Assembly (NCBI RefSeq): GCF_905147045.1
Contig: NC_065896.1
Span: 2,691,001 to 2,755,000 of the forward strand
DNA: 64,000 nucleotides
Direction of reading: 5' to 3'
DNA from: Nymphalis io
Taxonomy: Eukaryota > Arthropoda > Insecta > Lepidoptera > Nymphalidae
A model generated the notes under the pieces. The model had not been told where the DNA came from, did no database searches, and worked only from the letters and a program-made list of their open reading frames with translations. Shown here in pieces: positions 57,947-64,000 of the stretch. A program made the position numbers and the translations under genes. Each line of letters opens with the position of its first letter. Within the stretch, counting starts at the first letter, position 1.

Positions 57947-59296
57947 TTATGACTTAATTGATAAGTTAACAACTAATAAGCCATTTTTTGCACTCCCTTG
58001 CTTAAACCACCTGCCTCCTTTGTGTTCTTGCCCTAAAGCTGCATATAAAAGTCTGCCATCACTTGTAAATTGCATATGATTTACAAATCCATTTTTTGTT
58101 ATGCTAAGCAAAGGTACAATATTTTTGTATGAATCACTGACTTTCCATAATCTTATATAATTATCGTAAGAACCTGATGCAAAAACATCAGAATTTAAAA
58201 GTGTAGCTAAGCTTGTTATCCAGCGTGGGACCTCATTCTCAGAACCATGTGCTTCGGTTACAGTACATAATGGCTTTTTCTTTAAAACACTCCACAAACA
58301 TATTGAACCATTGTCACTGCCAGACACAAAATGTTCTTCATCTAATAGTTTCACTTCATCGAGACTTCCCACTGGACCATTAAAAATCAATTGTGATTCC
58401 TCAACTATTTTCCATATCCTAACAGTGGTATCCCGACCTCCTGAAGTAATAGCTCGTTCCCTTGTTAATGCATCAATAGAAGTTATAGGTGATTGATGAC
58501 CAAATAATGTTTCCACATAAGCCATTTCATCTAATGACCAGATTCTTACTGATCTGTCTTTGCTAGCGGAGTACAAGTCATGTGTGTTCTTTCTAAAGAC
58601 TAGACCTATAACCATGCCTTTATGGCCTTTGAATGTGTGTATGTGTTTCAATGTATGAGGGTCCCAAATTTGAATGTTTGGTGAAGAATCAGAGGTAGCT
58701 AAATATTTTGAATCCGTTGTTAATGCTACTGAAGTTATACCTCCTTTTAGATAAATGGAATGTGTTTTATAAGTTAAAGAGCCAAGTCTTCGTTTTTCTC
58801 TGACACTCCATTTAATAATTGTGCCACTTTTACAGCCAGTAAAGGCGAAATCACCCTCACTGCTTATACATAAACATGTGAGTGATAGGCGATGTTCCTT
58901 AGTCCGTATGAGTCTTATATCACTATCTATTGGAGCAATATATTTATCGGCAACTTCTGTTTTTAGCCTTCCTCTCTGCTCCAGGTAATCTTTCTGCAAA
59001 CGTTTTTCGATAGCTTCGTCTAATTCTTTGATCTCCGAACGCTTAGCTTCTTCCTTTTCTATTTCTTCTAGATATTTCTTTGCAATTCGCAACTTTTTTT
59101 GCTCTGCTGTTTCGTGGTCACTCTCTGATTCCTCAGCTTCAGAGAATTTTTTAAGATCCAAATCACTATCTGAGGATTCTTGTCCGTTTTCGAGGTTAGG
59201 AGCATTTGGCTTTTTAGGTTTTTTCTTGTTTATTTTTTCAATCTTTCTTTTGTGAACTTGTCTCGATTTCCCTTTTAGGAAAAATGATGAAGACAT
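57947..59296 (-). CDS. RRP9: RRP9 / U3-55K small nucleolar RNP protein
   Basis: Intronless ORF of 449 aa. U3-55K is a U3 snoRNP-specific WD40 protein required for 18S rRNA processing in the nucleolus. The first about 110 residues are Lys/Glu-rich with acidic stretches and a coiled segment (AKKYLEEIEKEEAKRSEIKE), and YLEQRGRLKTEVADKYIAP is the family linker. A WD40 propeller follows from about residue 135: HRLSLTCLCISSEGDFAFTG, LATSDSSPNIQIWDP, TFKGHKGMVIGLVFR, SASKDRSVRIWSLDEMAYVE, TSGGRDTTVRIWK, VSGSDNGSICLWSVL and ASGSYDNYIRLWK. The end AKNGLLVVNLSIKS matches the family. Length is close to human (475). The nearest minus-strand ATG upstream was taken as start. Confidence 0.94.
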   Translation of the reverse strand: MSSSFFLKGKSRQVHKRKIEKINKKKPKKPNAPNLENGQESSDSDLDLKKFSEAEESESDHETAEQKKLRIAKKYLEEIEKEEAKRSEIKELDEAIEKRLQKDYLEQRGRLKTEVADKYIAPIDSDIRLIRTKEHRLSLTCLCISSEGDFAFTGCKSGTIIKWSVREKRRLGSLTYKTHSIYLKGGITSVALTTDSKYLATSDSSPNIQIWDPHTLKHIHTFKGHKGMVIGLVFRKNTHDLYSASKDRSVRIWSLDEMAYVETLFGHQSPITSIDALTRERAITSGGRDTTVRIWKIVEESQLIFNGPVGSLDEVKLLDEEHFVSGSDNGSICLWSVLKKKPLCTVTEAHGSENEVPRWITSLATLLNSDVFASGSYDNYIRLWKVSDSYKNIVPLLSITKNGFVNHMQFTSDGRLLYAALGQEHKGGRWFKQGSAKNGLLVVNLSIKS

Positions 59297-60153
59297 TTTG
59301 TTTAGTTTTATTTATAAAATGTTCTTATAAAATTCACAATTTTATTCGATTTTCAGTGCAGGAACACGTTGATTTGGCAGATGACATCTGACAATAGCAG
59401 AAGTGTCAACGTTGATATTGCTTATGACATACGGTACATTACGATATACGCGTACATTTAGGAACTAGTGGACAGTTTTAAGTTCGTTTTCAATTGGTGG
59501 AAACATAACAAAAACAGTAAAAACATCCTTGTTCCGTTGAGCATTATAGTAACATTTCTTATTAAAATAATCCTCAATTAGCTAATATCCATGGTCATTC
59601 CGCATAGAATACTTACATATTTATTGAAATTAGGGGTTATAGTTTAGGCAGTAGCAGGGGATGAGGGATCGTGCTGTAGAAATCCCGTCCCTGCCACCGA
59701 ATTGATTCTTTAGACACTGCACTTGCTATAATACAGGAATAACAGGTCCTATAATTGGATAGAAAATGTGTACTTGCAAATGTGACAAAGCTCAATTAAA
59801 ATTTACCGCCACTGATTTTTTTATCTTTAAGCCTAGATTACATTTTTTTTATTAAAGTCAAAGCGATGAATAAATTTATCCTTATGTAGTGCTTGTTGAA
59901 TAAATCTTGGCACTTGATCCTTTTTATATGGATTAAAATGTTAGTACTTGTTTTACTTACTTCAAAGTATGATTCATCATATCAAGATTCGAACTTCACA
60001 CACAGTTTACATATGTACATAAACAAGTTTTTTTCTACATTTTATAGTTTGGAGTGTTATTCAATAGCTTCCAGGAATTATAGATTTTTTATTTTTATAT
60101 TCAATTTGCAATATTATGAGAAGTAAATAAAAATCAATAATATATCTATTATG
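59297..60153. other. Spacer between SRSF2 3' end and RRP9 5' end
   Basis: This AT-rich stretch should contain the RRP9 promoter. No exon, repeat or motif was recognised. Confidence 0.45.
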
Positions 60154-62046
60154 TTTATTTTAGATAAAGATTTAGAAACGAGTGTTGTCTTCTGAACCAG
60201 GTCTTCCATCCACTTCGCTCCAACTTCTTCTCTTTTGTTGAGTAGTTAAATTTTTAAGGAAAAGGTTTTTTTTATTAATTAATACAAATCTTAACATAAA
60301 GAACACAAAATTGTGCAATTTTTGCAGAGTAAGTAAACCTTTTCCTTAAAAAGAGGTAATATCAGATATTAAAATATATGTACTTCTAGAAATTTAAAAG
60401 GCAGGGAGGGAGAGAAATCCTGCATCGTTAGAGTAACCTAGACGCACGTATCTGCAAATCACAGCAATCAGCACAGGAAACTGCCACAGCAAACAGGCCA
60501 GCGAGCAGCACCGGCCTGCCAAACAAATCCACACATTACCCAATATGCAAATATTGTTTTTGATTTCTATTTCTTATCGTGAAATTACAATATCTATGAT
60601 TATGCTCTTTAATGTAAACACACATTCTAATAATTACAACTAATCTCTAGTTACATTCTAATAGTGGGATAGTTGACATTTACATAATTATACAGATTCT
60701 AACATAGATGTAAAACTTCATGTACACATCTGTCTGGACCTAATTATGCGTGACTGACTTGTTTTGCAATAAATATAAAAGATTACTCATAACTTATGCT
60801 CGGCAACAACAGCAATTCAGCAGTTGTCAGCAAACTGCAAAACCCCCCTCCCCGCAAACAGCCTCGCTCCCCGCATACTCCATGCCCTGAGCATACCAAC
60901 ATTTCTGTTAATATTGTAATGCTGTGGCTAAACTTTAATTTGATGTGAATGAAGCTTATGATACATATTAACTTAGTCCTAATACAAAATTTTGCAACAA
61001 ACATGTTAACTTGCACAAATTTCAAAATTTGTAATTTGTTCTGAAAACCCTATAGCTTACATTTACAAAATAATAACACAAATTGAAATTGATAAACATT
61101 GACATGACTTTAGTGCTATTTACCAAGTCTTGAGGTTGTCCTATAATATGCCCAATTTAACCCAATTTGGAGAACATGATCTTCTGATTTTATAATTTAA
61201 CCTGAAATAACATCTTACGACCATTACAGTCACATCGAAGAGTTAGAGATTAATCACATTCTAAAAAATACATTTTAATGAAATCTCATAAACTTGATTT
61301 GAACTTAACATTTATCTGTTTAAATGAAATTATCACACTAAAAGTTTCAAACATTCTAAGTAAAAAAATATATAATAATACAATTTTGACAATATTCATT
61401 TATAATTCATCAGCTTTAAGTATGGGCAGTTAGTTGAAAAATGTAAGTGATAACACAATGACAAACTTGTACATGAAAACAAAAAAAATTTTTAATATAC
61501 AATCATTAAAATAAATTGAAAACTTAAAACTAGACGTTTTGTTGCAAGTTTACCGCTATGACGTTCATAGTTAGGTCTATATTTCTTATTGTTTAGGAGT
61601 GTTCTAGTACCTGGGCTGAAGGCTGCCAGCTCAGAGGCAGGGAGCACAACCTTTCAGCTCACTATGGTACTCTCAACCTGTCAAGAAATTATTTCATATT
61701 TATCAAAATATAACGATGTTATTTACTTAAAAATTTAATAAAGCTTGTTTCAATGTCCTGATATATTTATAAAATAAATATGTAAAATTAAAATTATTAC
61801 AAGCCTATTGGGATCCACTAAATTTTATTGTATTCAGTTTGTTTGTTATGCTTTCACATTTTAAATACTCAATCAATCATCATGAAATTTTGGATCCACA
61901 TTGTTATGGATGCAAAAAAGGATCTAAAAATATCTTATATTGAATGTATCATTTTAGTATTTTAAATTAATATATGCTACTATAAAATAATAAATGTGAC
62001 TTTAGGAAACTGAAAATAATACTACAAAAAAATCTTACACAGCACT
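60154..62046 (-). other. SRSF2 3' UTR region with splice sites and conserved-looking GC patches
   Basis: Past the SRSF2 stop, the minus strand has a donor 8 nt downstream (GTAAG at plus 62,034-62,038) and a well-bounded exon at 61,611-61,677. Further acceptors sit before GC-richer patches whose high ends are near 60,834 (TTTTGCAG) and 60,451 (TTTGCAG). A minus AATAAA (plus TTTATT at 60,154-60,159) ends the unit. GC patches in AT-rich DNA beside these sites suggest real noncoding exons. Confidence 0.55.
61611..61677 (-). other. Putative noncoding cassette exon of SRSF2
   Basis: The 67-nt stretch lies between acceptor TTCTTGACAG and donor CAG|GTACTAG on the minus strand and is much richer in G+C than its flanks (CCCTGCCTCTGAGCTGGCAG). 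It follows the stop codon, so it would be 3' UTR. Confidence 0.6.
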
Positions 62047-62922
62047 TCAATGTCTGGAACGGGAGCGGCTGCGGCTGCGGCTACGAGACCTGCCGCGCGA
62101 GCTCTTGGAGTCCGAGCGTGACCTGGACTTCGAGCGCGACCGGGAGCGGCTGCGAGAGTATGAGCGCTTCCTGGAGCGGGACCTGGATCGACGACGTGAA
62201 CGAGACCGTGAACGCGAGTAGCTAAAAGAAATACCATCACACACTAATTTATATAGGGTTCATAAAATGCTGCAGTCACACGAGAAGACTCTGCCGTTCT
62301 GTAAGAATTGTTATTAGCTTACAACTACATTGGTCATTGCATACGGCATCACTTACAGTAGCTATTACACAATTTGTTTTATATTTATATAATATTGATA
62401 TTATTTGAAAAGTAATTATTTGTAATATTTTTCTATAAATGTTGTCCATGCAATTAAAAAATGAAGATTCTATTGAAACTGTTTTATACCTTCTTCGACG
62501 GTCGTATCGGCTTCTGTATGGTGAGGATGGACGGCCATAACGCGCCATCTGAACACGAAGCTCCCTTCCATCTAACATGCGTCCATCCAGAGAGTCTAAT
62601 GCTTCTTCCGCATCTCGTCTATCATAAAACCTACGAACATGAAACCATTAAGCTGACATAACCTAGGTTATTCTTAATATAACAATTGCTGAATCATAGC
62701 ATCATATTAGTTAAAAGCATATTCATCACAGTTTATATACCTGACAAAAGCAAATCCTCTGCTGTCTCGAGTATATCGGTCTCGTGGGATATATATGTCG
62801 CCGACATCACCACACCTTTCGAAAACGCGACGCAAATCTTCTGGGGTTGTTCTATAGGTAAGATTATCCACTTTTAGTGAAACCATGCCATCAATACGTG
62901 GCGGCGGTCTACCGTAACTCAT
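62047..62922 (-). CDS. SRSF2: Serine/arginine-rich splicing factor 2 (SC35)
   Basis: Nuclear SR protein acting in splice-site recognition. Three exons join in frame to 165 aa: 62741-62922, 62490-62630, 62047-62221. The N-terminal RRM has MSYGRPPPRIDGMVSLKVDN, LTYRTTPEDLRRVFERCGDV, RNP1 RGFAFVRFYD and ALDSLDGRMLDGRELRV, closely matching human SRSF2. Exon 3 is the RS domain of SR/RS dipeptides ending SRSRH. It is shorter than the human protein (221 aa), all in the RS part. SR-protein genes commonly autoregulate by unproductive splicing; the downstream 3' UTR shows the parts for this. It is divergent from the gene at 63,474. Confidence 0.95.
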
Positions 62923-63473
62923 TTTGAAGATTTAATAATCTATCGTTGTTGTAAGAAACCTAAAAACACAATGTTCAAAAATAACTATCACAGTTACAAA
63001 ACAAAATGGCGGAACTAGTAGGATTTTTCACAAAACTGAGCGTCCCACAAGCTAGTTCTTTCTAGAATGGCAAGGGAACGGAAGTGATAAAATGAATGTT
63101 AGTTACCGGACGCACGAGTGAATGAACGCTTTAACATTATTATTGTTGGCAGAATTGATTCGCACAGATTAAAAATAAATAGGTTCTATGAAATAAATGT
63201 TATTTGCCCTTTAAAGAGTATTCTCTATGTTACATACGATTTTATTATCAGTCCGAGAAGATTTAATTATAAACGTTATCTTAACAAAGGATTAATTTGT
63301 ATTTTTTCTATTTAGTTCATTTTAATTTGCTGATACGTATGTGATAGCTACTATTTTGTTTGAACCGTATCAACGAGTTTTGAAATCGTTGCTATGGGTA
63401 CGAAATGAATTATTTTATTTATTTAATTAAATATTAACAAAATTATTATCGAAGTAAATTTTTGGTTACAAAA
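62923..63473. promoter_or_regulatory. Divergent promoter region SRSF2 / unknown gene
   Basis: 0.55 kb between two start codons. No coding exon or known promoter motif was recognised. A moderately GC-richer segment around 63,000-63,115 may mark the SRSF2 transcription start. Confidence 0.45.
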
Positions 63474-64000
63474 ATGACAGGAATTAAGCAAGTCAGAAAT
63501 AAAAAGTTGTTACCGGACTTACGAAAAGAGGGTGACTTGGGAAAAGAAATTGTTTTATCAACTAAAAAAAAACACGGCGTCCCAACTGGGTCACGGCTTT
63601 TTTCACATCATACTTTAGCCAGCGTCAGAAAATTGAGTTTTTACCATCCTTTTTTGTAAGTAGGAAAAACGTGCCATTTTTGCTTAAATATTTTAAAGGC
63701 TTTGTAAAAAATAGTCGTATTAAGTTATTTACAGCCTAAGATAAAAATTATGGTGATTTGAATAGTGTAAATGTCGCTTAAAAAATAAAATACCATTTTT
63801 GCCAAATACACGTATTTCGATACAAATAAAAAACTTGTGCATTGTTTATTTAAAAAAAAAAGTTTTTCCATAATCTTAAAATACAATTACAGTTTACCAC
63901 ATGATAGTCTGGATCTAGTTTTAGCAGCGACCTATAATCAATCGAGTGAGCATTTTGCTGATAAAGAAGATTTGCATTTGCAAGCTGAAACAATCGGTTG
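63474..64000 (+). CDS. Unrecognised protein, 5' end only
   Basis: Two exons: 63,474-63,655 and 63,893 to the window edge. They join in frame (HPF|FLPHDSLDLVLAATYNQ). The N terminus MTGIKQVRNKKLLPDLRKEG is basic, then GVPTGSRLFSHHTLASVRKL, then an acidic stretch (SSEHFADKEDLHLQAET). I do not recognise the family and see no signal peptide or membrane segment. Reasons to accept it are the clean donor (GTAAGTA), an acceptor (TTACAG), an open frame across the join and the divergent position next to SRSF2. Confidence 0.6.

Noticed and set aside
62022..62240. Second minus-strand ORF over the SRSF2 RS region (Ala/Pro/Gly-rich)
   Set aside because: Off-frame shadow of the RS-repeat exon, a product of repetitive codons.
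1..64000. CRISPR arrays, operons, prophage or bacterial defence systems
   Set aside because: None of the structures occur; the window is animal nuclear DNA with spliced genes.

Overview
This is a eukaryotic nuclear window, almost certainly from a lepidopteran (butterfly or moth). The background is very AT-rich, genes are split by short GT-AG introns, several tRNA-headed SINE families of the butterfly type recur in both orientations, and every recognisable protein is an insect-like ortholog of a conserved animal gene. No operons, CRISPR arrays, phage or bacterial features are present. Species and chromosome cannot be read from the sequence.

Layout, left to right. 1-6,971: AT-rich and gene-free, probably a long 3' intron of wash. 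6,972-8,534 (-): 5' part of wash (WASHC1). 8,907-12,680 (-): intronless domeless, the JAK/STAT cytokine receptor. 13,609-30,680 (+): a 26-exon TMEM94/ERMA-type P-type ATPase-like gene whose exons I could join in frame from ATG to stop (1,321 aa). 31,269-33,140 (-): licorne (MKK3/6). 34,161-37,082 (-): intronless ERCC6/CSB-type SNF2 ATPase. 38,163-43,038 (+): PUM3/penguin, with an apparently intact Tc1 transposon in intron 1. 43,136-45,169 (-): thymidylate kinase. 45,935-49,532 (+): caspase-activated DNase (DFFB/CAD). 49,533-54,571: gene desert with a MITE, SINE pieces and one orphan exon-like ORF. 54,572-56,201 (-): RRS1. 56,916-57,328 (+): INO80C. 57,947-59,296 (-): RRP9/U3-55K. 60,154-62,922 (-): SRSF2 with a 3' UTR that looks spliced. 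63,474-end (+): 5' end of an unrecognised gene.

Genes are mostly arranged head to head: dome/TMEM94, CSB/PUM3, DTYMK/CAD, RRS1/INO80C and SRSF2/unknown share divergent promoter regions of about 0.55-1.1 kb. PUM3, RRS1 and RRP9 all act in nucleolar ribosome biogenesis, and CSB and INO80C are chromatin remodelling factors. I infer ordinary housekeeping synteny, not a pathway cluster.

I found no clearly new multi-gene system. The most notable items are the intact Tc1 (DD34E) element, the likely autoregulatory 3' UTR cassette exon of SRSF2, a GC-AG intron and very GC-rich exons in TMEM94, repeated Tyr motifs in the domeless tail, a MITE, and an orphan exon-like ORF in the 5-kb desert.
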